From: Sipunculus nudus
Taxonomy: Eukaryota; Annelida; Sipuncula; Golfingiida; Sipunculidae
DNA length: 64,000 nt
Reading direction: 5' to 3'
Assembly (NCBI GenBank): GCA_026874595.1
Contig: CM049316.1
Coordinates: 37,435,695-37,499,694 of the forward strand
The translations under genes and the position numbers were made by a program. Below the pieces are notes generated by a model. It saw nothing but the letters and a program-made list of their open reading frames with translations, ran no database searches and was not told where the DNA came from. Positions 1 through 13,341 of this stretch are shown here, piece by piece (position 1 is the stretch's first letter; each line of letters begins with the position of its first letter).

Positions 1-122
1 TGATTTCATTAAAATAAAAGAGAAGCTCAGGTTCAGAAATTAAACAAGAAATGTTCTTATTTGCGCTGAAATAAGTGACACACTAAACAGTGAACACGCG
101 TATTTAACTATTCTGACTTTAT

Positions 123-123
<1 letters not shown>

Positions 124-186
<63 letters not shown>

Positions 187-188
187 AT
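124..188. repeat. (TA)n microsatellite
   Basis: An almost pure AT dinucleotide run with one TTT interruption. It lies left of the carboxypeptidase exon 2. No other function is visible. Confidence 0.95.
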
Positions 189-366
189 CCTACATTATAG
201 AGGATTTAAAATTGGTGGCATAATATGTGTATTAATATCACTTTCATTAATAAGGTTATCATGAGAATCCATCGTTGGATAAATCAAATTACATGTATAT
301 AATATTTTGGCTTGTTAGTTTTTAGCGTTATTAGTAGGTGAATTAATTTGTTCGGGTTTTCGTTAC

Positions 367-2474
367 TTTTCTGTCTCTGCTTGGCGGGTAAAGGAAGTTG
401 AACAGCGCCTGCGCGTCAGCCTCACTATCAAACGGACCAACTGCCAGGAGTAGAAACCTGCGGGACAAAAGAAAAATTTGGAAGTAGGCTATATTGGAGG
501 TAAACTGTATATACTGTGGTTGCCATTCTGTTCGCGAGGGCTTCAAATTCGTGATATTCTCGAAACGGGAATTATCGCGAAAATAAAACTCTTGTAAATA
601 AGAGGTCGAATGCAAGTTGATAGGGAAAAGATTGATATTATGAAAAATAATACATCGTATATGATCAAAGATTACTTTTAAAAATGATATCAGATCTGTC
701 AAAATATATGTTATTGATGAACAATAGTTTCCCTTAAGTCGATGTTCTCTCTACTCCCCATGCAAACGTTAAGTTTTTGCGCACGTATTTTTTAATATGA
801 TTATTTTCTATGTAGGTTTTTTGCATGGTGTGATCGCGGAAATGAAACTCTCGCAAATCAATGAAAAGGTGAAAATCATGAAATGTTAACTCCGCGAATA
901 TGGAGCTAACCATAGTGTACAAATAAAGTTTGGGTAGAGAAATAGAATAAATTGATGCTGACCATGATGTGCAGACACATTAGCTATACGCTCTCCTCAT
1001 TTCAGGTTACCCCAGTTAATATAAAACTGATGTGTAATTACCCCAAAAGGTAGACTGAACGTGACTCCACGTAACCTGAGCAGTGTTCAGATTACCCCCT
1101 CGCTAGTGGAGATAAATGGCTCCTTTCCCATTTAACTCATCCTACGTTGTTTTAATAAATATGTAAAAAATACAAGTCTTAAGGCTACAGAATCAATATC
1201 TATCTAAAATGGGGAATCGAAAAATGTCAATTGAATATTTAATTATGTTTATGTTGACTCATACACTTCATCCAAACTAATAAGACATTACATTCAAACA
1301 TAATATGTACACTAATTTGAGTAATCCAGAACAAAATAAATATAATTCTTAATAATAAAATATAATAAAATATAATAAAATAATTACCATCACAAAATAT
1401 ACAGAACAATATTATAATATAATACAACATATATACAACATAACCTGTTTAAAAAAAAAACTGTCTATCTAGACCACTATAGGACCACCCGTGAGTGAAC
1501 TGAAAGCACTCACAATAGTTATAACATAACTGACCTGTCTAATATGACCACCTGTGAATTAAACCATTTTTGCCCAGGCCCATTGGTGGTCTTATTACAC
1601 AGACTTCACTGTAAAAAGCTAAAAATACAAATTTACAAATTATAACACAGGACTGTAAAATAATTTCCAGGAAATAATCATGAAGAAATAACGTTGAAAC
1701 TTCTTTTTAGGGGTTAATCTGGAACCGTAGACTGTCGTATAAAATCAGTTTCACTCTATACCCATGCAATCCCCACTGGTCATCTGACGCGTTTTTAAGG
1801 TTACCGGGTTGGGGGGGGGGGGGGGGGCGTAATTTGAAATCGCTTAACTTGAGTACAAGGTATTACATGTTATGTATCATAATTGACGGTGGTCATACGA
1901 GACCTTGTCCACCGTGGCCACGCCACGGATATGCACGTTTTCGGTCTTGAACAAAATGATGCAAAATGTGTCCTAAGGGGGGTATTTTCATATATATGTC
2001 CTGAGACATTTCATTTATATTTTCAAAGGGTAATTGCAGCGTCACTTGACGACAACTAAAAGTGTGTATCACGAAGGACAGCAGTTTGTTAGTCTGAATT
2101 AAGGCTTGAGGCGCTTTCATAGAGTCCGACATCACATTTTCTTCTGAGAGCAACAACAAATATAATTTTATTATATTTATATAATAGTTGACAAGCAGTG
2201 TTTGAAATAAACTCTTGTCTTATCCGCTTCTCATTATTTTACAAACTATCTTGAGGCATGTTATTCCTATGTATTTCTACGGCCTGCGCAACAAAAGGTT
2301 CACCTGTCATGGGTGTAAGTCTTCCTTATATAATAGCACACTGAAACTAAAAAGGTCTTCACATGGAAACAATGAATGGGTAGGATAAGCTAGCTGAAAA
2401 AAATAGACGTACCCCTCATAACTGACTTTTTCTGCGGCTGCGACCGCCAGAAAGCACAACACCAGTAGCTTCAT
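367..2474 (-). CDS. Zinc carboxypeptidase (M14-like), 5' exons only
   Basis: Exon 1 (2474-2413) opens with a classical signal peptide, MKLLVLCFLAVAAA, followed by EKVSYEG, and ends at a GTACGT donor in phase 2. Exon 2 (457-367) follows a pyrimidine-rich acceptor (TTTTGTCCCGCAG), continues the frame with FLLLAVGPFDSEADAQALFN and ends at GTAACG. A signal peptide followed by a (Y/F)-E-G-(h)-x-(L)-L-x-V stretch and an acidic helix is how the propeptide of secreted A/B-type metallocarboxypeptidases begins (ordinarily like 'EGHQVLRV'). The catalytic domain (HxxE...H) is not in the window and would lie left of base 1, so the family call rests on about 50 residues. Expected role: secreted digestive or processing exopeptidase made as a zymogen. 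Both splice phases agree, which supports a real gene. Alternative: another secreted protein with a similar N-terminus. Confidence 0.5.
480..920. repeat. Degenerate MITE-like sequence, two related segments
   Basis: Two related stretches around 530-600 and 825-895 share TCGCG(A/G)AAATNAAACTCT(T/C)G. The first is preceded by ATACTGTGGTTGCCATTCTGTTCGCG, close to the termini of the MITE called at 40035-40618. They lie in intron 1 of the carboxypeptidase gene. No complete terminal repeats could be paired, so boundaries are approximate. Confidence 0.4.
1440..1620. repeat. Dispersed 'GACCACCTGTGAATTAA' repeat, copy 1
   Basis: The segment reads CTAGACCACTATAGGACCACC ... ATGACCACCTGTGAATTAAA ... GGTGGTCTTATTACACAG. 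Related segments occur near 41040-41135, 49200-49285 and 62125-62215. The spread across introns and intergenic DNA indicates a short mobile repeat. No coding potential is seen. Confidence 0.6.
1811..1827. repeat. Poly-G tract
   Basis: A run of 17 G. It is one of eight long G or C homopolymers in the window; the others are at 9148-9160, 9785-9805, 11531-11549, 16454-16467, 20089-20112, 21146-21160 and 29494-29509. Homopolymer lengths may be inexact in the assembly. Confidence 0.9.
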
Positions 2475-4880
2475 ATCGTCGAGTTGACTGACAGCTTTCG
2501 ACCAGGTGAACACTTTATCTGGTCACACCTTGTATCGTAGTTTAGATCAGACGCTGTTAATACTGGCTACCTGTCGACTTCCCACGACCGAGCCTGACTG
2601 CATGAGGCGACATTTTTCTTTTAGTAACATATTATTAAGGAAAGTTTGGAATTATTTGGAATATTTTTATATAGAAGCAAATGTAACCTTATAAATGGAT
2701 TGAAAAGAATGAACATGGACGCTCCGGCAGATGACCAACAACTTATATTTTTTTGGGAGATATAATCAGAAACAATGTTTATGCCTATTCTTTCAAACTA
2801 TCAGTTTACTTTTCCTTTATACATATGTTTCTAGGCAAAATCATCAATGAAAAATTTGTGGAGCCACTTTAGCCAGCCGGGGATATCCTGATAACATGTG
2901 TTGTGTCTAAAGGCGATGCACCGAGTCCTGTGTTTTTGTTGACGCCTGTAATCGCGCCCGGTCCACTGTTTTTAACTCTCGTGTACAGGAGTATGCCAAC
3001 GGTTTCAGGGCAATATTTTGGCAGGTACCAATTTATTTCAACGAGAAGTTGTTATTGTTCGTGGCATTCAACACGCGTTACAGGTGATCTTGCCTCTTAA
3101 TCAACTGAACGCACATGCAGAAATTATGTAATGTGTACCAATTTTACTTGTGAAAGTATATACTCTCTGTAGATGTACCTGTTTAAATATTTCAAATTAT
3201 TGAGCACCGGTAGTTACAGTATTTGGTTAACTCAATGTGTATAATATTACTAATAGTTCGAATAATACAAATAAAATATATGGTCCATAGATCTTGGGGG
3301 AGAAATAGTTAAAAAAAACCTATGACCGCGCGGTCGAGATAAAAGATGAATATTATGTGGTAAATCCGATCCCCTTTCTTGTAAATGTGGTCAAAATAAA
3401 TAATCAGAAGAATATTAGGACGATCTGTTCAGTGTTGAATTTACTGATAATTTTTATTCTCGGCACGAACATTCTTGCTATAAACCGTAAAACGGCTGTC
3501 ATCAGTAGTACCTCGCATTTTGCTTCAAATATCGTAATGTTGTCTGGAACCTTGATGACTGAAAGCGAGCTTTGATGTAATTAATTAGTTTTGATTTTAT
3601 TTTATTTTACTTGTTTATTACCGATGGAAACAGTAATCTAACATTTAAAAGTTAAGGAAGAATTATATCTAGGGATGAAAACACGGGCAGCGCTATATTT
3701 CCTTTAACATTAGAAAAAAAATCCCAAGTCAAATAACCACGAAACTGAAGAAAGTCAATGCCTTTTTAAAAATCTGCAAAAGTAAAACTGTTCAGGCCTA
3801 AAATGCTAAGAATGTAGCGGCGGTTTGCCACCAAAACATCGATATATATGGTCTGGAGTCCCATACCTCACCAGCTGATTAATGAAAGGTTACAAGGTAT
3901 GTTTTCATTTATTTAAAATTAGATGTTTGGAAAATTAACTCATTCTCATTATTTATTGGGTCTTTTAACAATAAATGAATGAAAAGCAATATCGTATTAT
4001 TAAAATGCTAAAAATTTATAGTATGGATGGTACCTCGATTTAATTTCACATTTCAAAGGAGACCCCATAACCTGACAAGATATCTATACACTAGAGTAAA
4101 ACACCTGCATGGACAAGTTGTTTGAGTCTTCATTTATATACCAGTATTTATCTTAAGGTTAACCAAAGGAGATTCGAATTTTGACCCGACACCTGCCATG
4201 CTTCTGTTAGACTGTCCCAGTCAGAAAACCAGTAAATATTACTGTCGGTTTATTTATTTTATGGCATCACTTAACACAATGAAGGTTCTGCCATCTGGCG
4301 GAAAGTTACATAATTAATTCTTAGTAACCAGCACGAAGGGTTCTGAATCAACTGTGGCCATCGGGGCATGGATCTACGTTTTGTTTTACCTATTTCAATG
4401 GTTATAATAATTACCATGATTAAAATGATTAACATTAATTAGCTTGACCGGTCTATGCGTCAGGGTTTCGTTTTGTAATGATTTGGAGGGTTACAAATCA
4501 GTCTGTGAGAATGTCATTCAGATACCAGTAATATATATTCAATCTTTAGTAAAACCAAGGAAAATCTGATGTCATGAAATTACAAATATATATATTTCTG
4601 TAATATAACAATGTTATCAAATTGGTAAATTTTGACATTTTGTTGAAACTGTAAGAGTACTGTCTAATATTCATACTTATACCCTTTTTCATAGTGAATT
4701 TATGAATATTTACGTTACATAATGTGGATCGACTGGTATAACAATGGCAAAAACAAAAGCTAACTGTGACAAAAATGGGAGCATGTGTCAAATTAACAAA
4801 CAAAAAAATGAATAAAAATAACTTTAATTATTATTCTTACTATATATCAGATATAGTATTTAATTAATACTATATTACTA
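2475..4880. other. Intergenic stretch, no gene seen
   Basis: This region lies between the carboxypeptidase first exon and the left end of the large TIR element. ORFs of 60-85 codons occur but none has splice-supported or family-like sequence. The part nearest 2475 would hold the carboxypeptidase promoter; I see no clear TATA box at a convincing distance. The right 80 bases are AT-rich with TA steps, a plausible insertion target. Confidence 0.6.
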
Positions 4881-5180
4881 CACTCTAAAAATGGATCGGT
4901 TAAATTCAACCAAAAAATTGGTTGAAATCAACCGGTCTTCTCGGTTGATATGTGTCCAACCAATTAACCGGTTGATTTCAACCGATACCAATTGGTTGAT
5001 TTTTCAACCAATATTTTTGGTTGAAATCAACCATGTGACTGGTTGAAATCAACCATGTGATTGGTTGAAATCAACCAACAATAATGGTTGAAAACAACCA
5101 ATACTGAATCAACCAATTTGATTCAGATGAGCATATTGGTTAAAATCAACCAAGAAAATTGGTTAAGAAGGAACCAACTG
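4881..5180. repeat. Left TIR and palindromic subterminal array
   Basis: The terminal CACTCTAAAAA is followed by about ten copies of GGTTGAAATCAACC and variants (GGTTGATTTCAACC, GGTTGAAAACAACC), each a near-perfect palindrome with a core such as AACCATGTGATTGGTT between units. The regular spacing suggests clustered transposase-binding sites, as known for CACTA subterminal repeats. That role is inferred. Confidence 0.8.
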
Positions 5181-6094
5181 AATACCCTAGCAAAATATGA
5201 AATGGTTACAAAATGCAGTTGAATTCAGCCACAATTGCCTGAAAACAACTAACATAAAAAAAATTTTGCATAAAATTGTGATGCAGTGTGCTCAAATATC
5301 ATGGTGAAAAAGAATTAAATATACCTTTGTACCAAGTAATGTCAAGGAATATTCCTCAGCCAGTCAAATGAACAAAATAAAACACAATTTGCACTTTGCA
5401 TGATACTGCTGTTCCTCTGATTGTAGAAATGTAATGAAATTGGAAATATCACTCTGTGTGGCAGTACAAGTGCTCTGATAACCTTGCATTCATACATCAA
5501 CCTTTTGTCTGAAATGGTAGACACAAAACAAGAGCATTATATTTATAAAAATAATTGTTTAATAAGTCCAGTAAAATAACAATGTAACATATAATTAAAT
5601 CATGCATGCAGTACACAACTTGTAACTGCACAACTGACGACACAAGCCTCCATTTAAAAACATATATATACAAGTAAGATTTTCAAGAGTCCAATGCTAA
5701 AAATTGAATTTCAGGAAATTGAATTCACAATTACTGATAATTTAAAAATGGACAGATAGACAGGTAGACAAACAGAGTTAATCACTTTATCTCCCTTTCT
5801 GCTGAAGCTGGAAAATGATTAACATATGTTTGAAGTACTCTGGAAGTGCAGTGTCATGGATACCTGACTCATAAAATGATGAAACAAGAGTCTACAGTCA
5901 ATACTGTTCCCTGATGACTGTCTTCATTCCATATGCCTGCATGCATCATGGTGTCTGAGAAACACAGCAACACTGAACTCAGTCACTGTTGATCTTCATC
6001 AAACATTTAGAAACTGAATTTCTAGATCTGAAAATACATCAAATTTCACATTAATAATAAAAGATGAAAATATGTGTTGGTGTTAATACTGTTC

Positions 6095-6097
<3 letters not shown>

Positions 6098-6141
<44 letters not shown>
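6098..6141. repeat. (TA)n microsatellite
   Basis: A pure AT dinucleotide run inside the large TIR element. Confidence 0.95.
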
Positions 6142-6146
<5 letters not shown>

Positions 6147-6724
6147 CACACACGCAATTTTAATCCAACCCCTTATAACTGCTTGTGATATAGGCATACT
6201 TCATGCACAAGGAAGTACAAGAGGGCGAGACCTAAACAGTGACAAAACATGCAATTACATATTAACAGTTTGTTATGATGACGATAGACTACCTATCATC
6301 AATGGATATTAAATTAGTCTGAACGAGGTAGGCCTACAAGTATAAATGTACTCATTATTGATTAAATATGTACTGTAACAGAATTCAGACTTTGTGCATA
6401 TCTTGCAATCGTACAATAATACAAGAAGAAATACAACAGAATATGGGTCATCATAACATGATTTCAGGTGATGGAGATTTGCCCATTTCCAAAATTTCAA
6501 AGTTAGAAAGTTCCAAACATATTTGTTTTGCTTATCTGAATTTCAATGCTAAAACCATGTACTTTCTTAGAGTTCACAGAACATTAGTCATAGTGTCCAA
6601 ACTTCAGGATTCAAAGGAGACCTCCCTAGATATTGAGTATGAATGGCCTAATGGTTAAATATATGCCCTGTCAGTCTTTCAGGCTGCTCAAAATTATGTT
6701 TTCGGCCCGTATCTCACAGAATAA

Positions 6725-7535
6725 AGTTTACTATGTCCTACAGTTTTTGACAAAATGCTATTGAATTTTCATATTATAATAGTTTTAATCTTTGCATTTT
6801 GTACATACAAAATGTCAACTGTGCTGACAGGAAAGCAAATGTGCAATGGTCAAGGTTGGACAAAATTTAAAGGTCTGATATTACCTTTATGACAATAACT
6901 TAAAAAGATTATAAAAATCTGTTATATGCTAGAAAAAAATATATAAATCTGTTATATGCTTGAACAAAATTTAAAAAAAATCTGTTATATGCTTGAAATT
7001 TTTTTTTATAAAAAAATCTGTTATATGTTTGAAAATTTGTTTTTATAAAAAAAATCTGTTATATGCTTGAAAATTATTTTTATAAAAAAATCTGTCATAT
7101 GTTTGAAATTTTTTTTATAAAAAAATCTGTTATACGCTTGAAAACGACTCTTATCTTCAACATCTATCATGTAAAGTAAGTCGATATCTTTCCTGTTGTT
7201 TTCACAAGATACATTTTATTTGGGTAAATAACTGCTACAAATTGTGCAATTGTCACCCAATTTTTGACAATAAAGTGCAACAATTGGCTTTTACTGAAAA
7301 ATGGAGGTTTCTCCTTAATTTCTCATAAAAATGTAGTCACAGTGACCAATATTCAGGTTTGTTAGAAAATAAGGACATCTACCTGGATGTCAAATTTTGG
7401 ATTCACTGGTCCAGTGGTTTTGAAACGTGGCATGTATACGGAGATCGAGCTGGACAACCAGACCGATAATGGACAAATGACCATAGCTATATCTGACATA
7501 ACGTATATACAGGTAATCATCTGAGCTAAAAATGG
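6725..7535 (+). repeat. Dispersed bivalve repeat, copy A1
   Basis: This degenerate copy contains the shared landmarks CAATGGTCAAGGTTGGACAA (6844 on) and TTTCTCCTTAATTTCTCATAAAAATG. It ends with a GACCATAGCTATATCTGACATAACGTATA...ATCTGAGCTAAAA terminus. Other copies are at 10010-10680, 29690-30220, 30300-31056, 53123-53790 and 53880-54480. A tandem minisatellite has expanded inside it at 6905-7145. No coding potential is seen. Confidence 0.65.
6905..7145. repeat. Tandem minisatellite, about 7 units
   Basis: Seven copies of AATCTGTTATATGCTTGAA, with substitutions such as GTCATATGTTTG and GTTATACGCTTG, are separated by variable A/T-rich spacers. The period grows from about 34 to about 47 bases. 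It appears to be a local expansion within a dispersed repeat. Confidence 0.9.
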
Positions 7536-8214
7536 TGCTACATAAATATTCCCTTTAACATAATATCAATTATTCTCAATTGAATGATAGCTCTTATTTC
7601 TAGAATTGTAAGAAATCTAAAAGCCTAAATCAGTATATACCTTCTGAACATCAATAAATGCTGCCTTTGCTTCTGCTATGGTGGGCTTGGCATTTCATCC
7701 TCTGTGCTGGAATCAGTTTTGGCAGTAAACGAAGCATCATAGCACTAACGGCACCTGAAAGAAACCAGGAATAGAACAGAATGTCAACTTGTAGGACAAT
7801 AACAGATTTACTACGAAAAATTTAGTTTCTCGACCAATAAACAAATTTCATGGAATGTCCACAGGCATTATGAAAATCATGTTCCTGCTGATCATGCAGT
7901 GGTCAAGATTTTGAAGCAAACTGGTTTGATAACCTTCCTTGTAGATATATATACCATAACACATGAGTGGTCATATGGAGTGATTGATAAAGGGACTATT
8001 TAAAAGTTAAATGTGTCCATTAGTCATTTTTCTCCATGAAATGCATTTAAAACTGTTTAAAATGTTAATGATGAGTCAGAAACAGGTTTAAAAGAGACCA
8101 TTACATCAGCTTTATTATACATATAAAGATGTAAGAGGGCAGATTTATAAAAAGTCACATACATGTCACTCTCAAAATCCATCTGGAACCTCTGTATAAA
8201 CAACAAGGGATCCA

Positions 8215-10000
8215 TCAGTCACAGTGCTCAGTTGAAGTTGACCTTGAGGTAAAAATCTGAAAATGGAGGTAATGTCTGATATGAAGAGGTAATATAGACC
8301 ATGGCTGGATGATATGATTGGTTTGTATTGATGAGTAAGAAATTGTTGCAAATAATATTTTGTGACCTGACCATGTGTTTTCTAATGTTAAAATTAAAGC
8401 ATGTGCGCAGTTTGTGAACATTAGATGTATATTATTACCATAATCATTGGTTGGCTTTTTGATAAATTGATGACAGTACAGTAGTTTACACATTTGTTCG
8501 ATTGGGTCTATTTTTTATTAATATTTTTTATATTATTAAATATATGTATTTTTTATTTTATAAAATGTATACAGTTGAAATATAACTTATGTTCCCAGTC
8601 CACAGGTGTAAGGACTTGGTGGTGGTGTGGGGGTGGTATGACCGGAGTTACAAAATCTCTGTATTATCAAAGTGTATATACAAAGGATTTCCACTTAATT
8701 CAACAAAGCTTACAGAATAAAAAAGTTCATTCACAATTACTTATATTTTAAAAAAGGACAGACAGACTGGTAGACAAACAAAGCTGATAATATATGGTTC
8801 AATTATTTCTTAATTTTTTTATTATATCAATTTTTTTAAAGTTTAACATCTGAAATATTACACAATTGAGTATATAAGTTGTTTTCAAATTTCAGACTTT
8901 AATAGCTTAAATCCATACACATACAGCATATGAAAGTTATTTCAACAGTGCTTATAGGAAAAATATCATAATAAATATATATTTAATGATAACGGAGAGA
9001 TGATGGACAGACAGAGCTGATCACTTTATGTTCCATTCTCCTGAAGCAATAATGTGTTTCAATTAGATCTTAATTTTTTCTAATCCAATTGTTTTTTAAA
9101 TGAAATAAATTTTACACACTTGCACAGGCGCAAAGGAATCATTGGTAGGGGGGGGGGGGGAGGGGATTAACACTACTTCTGCATATATACATACAGGGCA
9201 AACAAAGCCTGATCTCCAATTCTGCTGAGGCAGGAAAATAATGAACAAATGTTTGTATTATATCCTCATTTTTTTTATCACATCAATTTTTTTAAATTTT
9301 AAGTATATATTTCTATACATTCCCAATATAACATATATATCTGAATATAAAAGTTAATTCATAATTCTAAATGCATCATCATATATCTCAATCTTGTCAG
9401 TTAACCCCACATCATGCACACAAATGCATATTTATTTTTTTACCACACAAATATATCTTTTAAATTTGCAAAACAATAAATATCTGAAAATAATACTTGA
9501 ATCAGATTTCACAATTTTTCATTGTGCCTTTATTTATCTGTAATTTGCTTCATATTTTATAAATTTATGCACACTGATGGGTTTAATTTTAATATTTTAA
9601 AATCATTTAAAAGGAAATTGATTTCTTTAAAAAGGCTACATTAACCCAAATGGCTTCTTCTGGATTACTCAATGAATTACTCATTCAAGGAAAGTTTTGT
9701 ATATTGGAGTGGAAACAGCATTACAGTTGAGGAAATACAGGGCAAACAATAACAATTACTGCATAACACTTGGTGGGTAGGGTTGGGGGGGGGGGGGGGG
9801 GGGGGTTGATATGAGAATAACTGTACACCTGTCACAGCAGGGGATCTCCCCTAGTGACCTGTAACAAATCAGGAACACTGGCATAGCTAACTTAACTTCT
9901 AGTGACCAGGAGTGGGCTGCCTGCATCTGGACAAAGCACGTGACTATAATAAGAGCCTGAACAAAAAAAATTCAATTATTAGCCTAATTTTTGAGCTTTT
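8215..10000. other. Element interior, AT-rich, no gene
   Basis: This stretch inside the 12.7-kb element is low-complexity A/T-rich DNA with repeated fragments: GGACAGACAGACTGGTAGAC at 8756 echoes 5751-5770, and a related GGACAGACAGAGCTGATCAC occurs at 9005. There are two poly-G runs (9148-9160, 9785-9805). No exon-like block was found. Confidence 0.5.
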
Positions 10001-10009
10001 ATTTTCTAA

Positions 10010-10680
10010 TTTCAGGTTGAAACAAATTAAATACTAAAGTTTACATGCTGTGAAAATTTAATCAACAGTACTCACAGGAAAAAAAAAACGTGCCATGGTC
10101 AAAATTGAAGGTACTTATTTTATTTTTATGCTAATAATTTTAAAAAATTTAATAATTCAGATCTAATCTTGGGTATACAATTGAATCTTAATTTAAACAA
10201 AGTTATATACTTGAACGAAAGGTCTCTAGCTTCCAAAATTTTCATGTTAGGTGAGTAAATTTCCTGAATTTGTAATTTACAAAGTCCATTATATTCGGGC
10301 CCACAACTTGAAGAAATTACACTTAACAGACTTAATTTCCAGCATTTATATGGAAAATATATAGGAGAATACCAGTACTTCTGGTAAATATTAAGAAAGA
10401 AAAACAGACAGATCAGTGGTTTTGATATAAGGCAGTCCTGAAGTGTGATAATAGGTTTTTAATGAAAACCTGAGGTTTTTCCTTAATTTCTCAAAGGAAT
10501 GAAGTCGCAGTGACCCAGTTTCCGGTTTGGTAGGAGATTTTGGGGACATCTAACAGTATGCCAAATTTTGGATTCATAGGTCTAATGATTTCAAAACGTG
10601 CAAATCTAACGGACGGACAGACGACGGACAATGGACAATGACTATAGCTCAGATAACGTATAGTCAGCCGAGCTAAAAAA
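10010..10680 (+). repeat. Dispersed bivalve repeat, copy A2
   Basis: Landmarks in order: ATTTCAGGTTGAAACAAATTAA, ACGTGCCATGGTCAAAATTG, GGTTTTTCCTTAATTTCTC, TCAAAACGTGC, GGACGGACAGACGACGGACA, GACTATAGCTCAGATAACGT and the terminal CAGCCGAGCTAAAAA. The order matches the copies at 30300-31056 and, inverted, 53123-53790. The GGACGGAC block is a short tandem array. Confidence 0.75.
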
Positions 10681-10687
10681 ATTAAGG

Positions 10688-10760
10688 CAGCTTCTGTAGT
10701 CTAACAGGTAGAACACATGATTTATACCTGGGAGGTGGAAAGTTAAAATCATAGCCTAGA
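10688..10760 (+). repeat. tRNA-like SINE head, degenerate
   Basis: The sequence CAGCTTCTGTAGTCTAACAG...GTAGAACACATG...GGAGGTGGAAAGTTAAAATC resembles the A-box and B-box layout of a tRNA-derived SINE promoter, but the B box has decayed. It abuts the end of the dispersed repeat copy A2. Confidence 0.35.
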
Positions 10761-12155
10761 AGTAGTGTGCTTGTCTTGGACGGGCCATGAAAGCCATGAT
10801 TGTTACAGAAGATGGACAAGATACTGAAACTTGTACCACCGTACTCAACTGATTAGCAGACAGATTAAAATCATGTACAATATTTCAAAAAAACTATACG
10901 CCTACTTATAAGGTGGTCCAAGATTACCTGCTGATGGCTCAGATGAATTCAAACCAGCTAACATCTTCATGCTGTCTGGGTATTTCACTGCCACCTGGTT
11001 CTTATCCTTCAGGATGGCTGCCATGTCATCTCATTTAGCCATCAACTCCATCATGCCTCCTCATCCAGATATATTCCGAAGAAGTCTCCCTCTACCTATG
11101 AATGTCAAGTTAGCCAAATCAAGAATCAGTTTGCTTGGAATAGTTTACTGATAGATCAGGTATTATATAAAACCTTGAATTCACCTACACAAAGTAAAAT
11201 AATGAAATCATTTACATGATGAAAAAGATTGGGTGCCTCTGGCTTCTCACATTAGTATTGTAGGAGACTTTTTATTCTCAGGTTGAAGAATCTGACCATT
11301 GTAAACAGGATCATGCATGCAACACGTCACTAGTAACTTGTTTACCTTTAGCCTAAAGATCCATTGGGATTATAGTATCATCTGAAAGAGTATTTTCACT
11401 GGTAGGACTAGTGATTGTAATATAGATTTTTTTAACAGAAAATCAGGAAGTAATTACCCATATACAGGGGTGGATCCAGGATTTAGAAAATGTGTCATAC
11501 AGACCCTTATGTGTGTGTCTGTGACTCCATCCCCCCCCCCCCCCCCCCCGAGTCCTTGAACTTAAAGATAAATTGACGCCACTGGCTGTCAGAATTAGCA
11601 AACCTTAGATATCTCATTTACTTTATATCCAAACATGGGCCTTCTTCTCCACAAATCCAGGGTAACCTCGACACCCTGTCTCTGAAATGTACTCGTGCAT
11701 CCTCTCTCTCAGTTCCTGATATTAATGCTGGAGCCACTTGGTCTCGAGCTTGATGGAGGCAGTGTCTGGATCTGTAACATAAAATTACAGGTACTCAGAA
11801 ATACTATATATACCGTATGAATCTGTATTAAGCAGGCCCCAGGCAGAGCTGATTCATTTGGATTCAATTTGCATTTTTTTTGCAGGAAAACAAGTCATAA
11901 TAGAATAACTACTTATTAAAACTACTTCTACTAAAATAATAGTTTCCACTTTACCAGTGAAATGTTCTGTATTAATACTTACTACCAAGAGTTATTCTAT
12001 TTTTCAAGAAATGGAACAATTTTTCTTTAAAGGGGAAAACAATTTTGTACTGTTTAATAGAAGAAGGGGAACCTTTTATTTTTGAACACATAGTGCACAC
12101 ATGGAAAACAACTTGGCTTCATGTCATATTGCACCAACTTATAATTTAAGTGATA

Positions 12156-12245
12156 ATATATATATAATTGTATATATATATATATATATATATATAAATA
12201 TATATATATATTAATATAATACACATGCACACACATATATATATA
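12156..12245. repeat. (TA)n microsatellite cluster
   Basis: Several AT dinucleotide runs are interrupted by AATTG, AAAT, TTAA and a short CA stretch. Confidence 0.9.
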
Positions 12246-13341
12246 TTAAATACACATAGCGGTATATTTTTTTAATACCGTTGAAAGTTTCTGTATTTGA
12301 ATTGCCCTACCTATGTTTGATAATTTATGAAAAAAAACATGACGGTGCATGTATGTCCAGCACTTCAGCCCATGCTCAGTTATGCGTGACATGCTCTCTC
12401 AGACCAAACATGTACGCTCGCACTTGGTATTCTCTGCACCAAAGGTGTGTTGGCCCATGTAACTATTTAACTGGTCTTATGCCACTGCAATGATGTTCAA
12501 GTTCCACTGATAAAGAATGAAAGGAATAAATGGTATAGCACTGAGAACCTGACAAGTTGGTATTCTCACTGGAATTGGATTAAATCCTGTTGGGTCTCCA
12601 ATAAAATATAGGCAAAACCTGCCTCCTCTTACCTTGATCATGTTCTAGGTAAATAAATCATTATTCTTGTAAGTCGTTTGAGTCAGGGTTACATTTGCAC
12701 TGAAAAGACATGATTTGGGTTTTATCTGACACATGACTTCTTGGCCTTGACCCTTTTATTCCAAGCGGCCAGGGTCTTCCTGCACACAGAACACAGGGTG
12801 ACCCGAAAGAAATGAACATGCTGTGTTAAATGATGAAACTTAAATTGGACAACACCAACAATTAATAAGAAAGCCTGTGAAAAGACAATATATATATGAC
12901 AATATAAACATATATAAACACACATATCAATATTATGTAGGGGCACTTTCACACTAAAGGTTGGATATGAAAAATTGTTAAACAATGGTTCACAGGTAAG
13001 TTTTGTGGCTGAAAATATGATACATTTTATCATATTTGTAAAGGCCACACCAGCCTCTATAAACACAGAAAATTTTATAAGTCTAAGCCAATTTTTTAAG
13101 AAGTTCTGGCCATTTAAGTGTAATTTTCACCAAATTTTGGAGTCTCACTCACAAAAATGGAAGAATTTAATGTAAATATGACTGAAATTTGTATACCAGA
13201 ACAGAAATATTCTAATCACAGCACATGCTGTAACATGTAAACTACAAGTGCTCAAAGTTTCATGACTTTCATAGTGGTGGTTTAAATTATCCAATCAATA
13301 TCCTTCAGTATAATAATTGGTTAAAAAATTTTGCTGGGACC

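Noticed and set aside
4881-5180. CRISPR-like array of palindromic repeats
   Set aside because: The units have irregular, very short spacers, lie in a eukaryotic genome and are mirrored at the other end of a transposon.
6064-6312. ORF with (IY)n tract
   Set aside because: It is the translation of a (TA)n microsatellite inside a transposable element.
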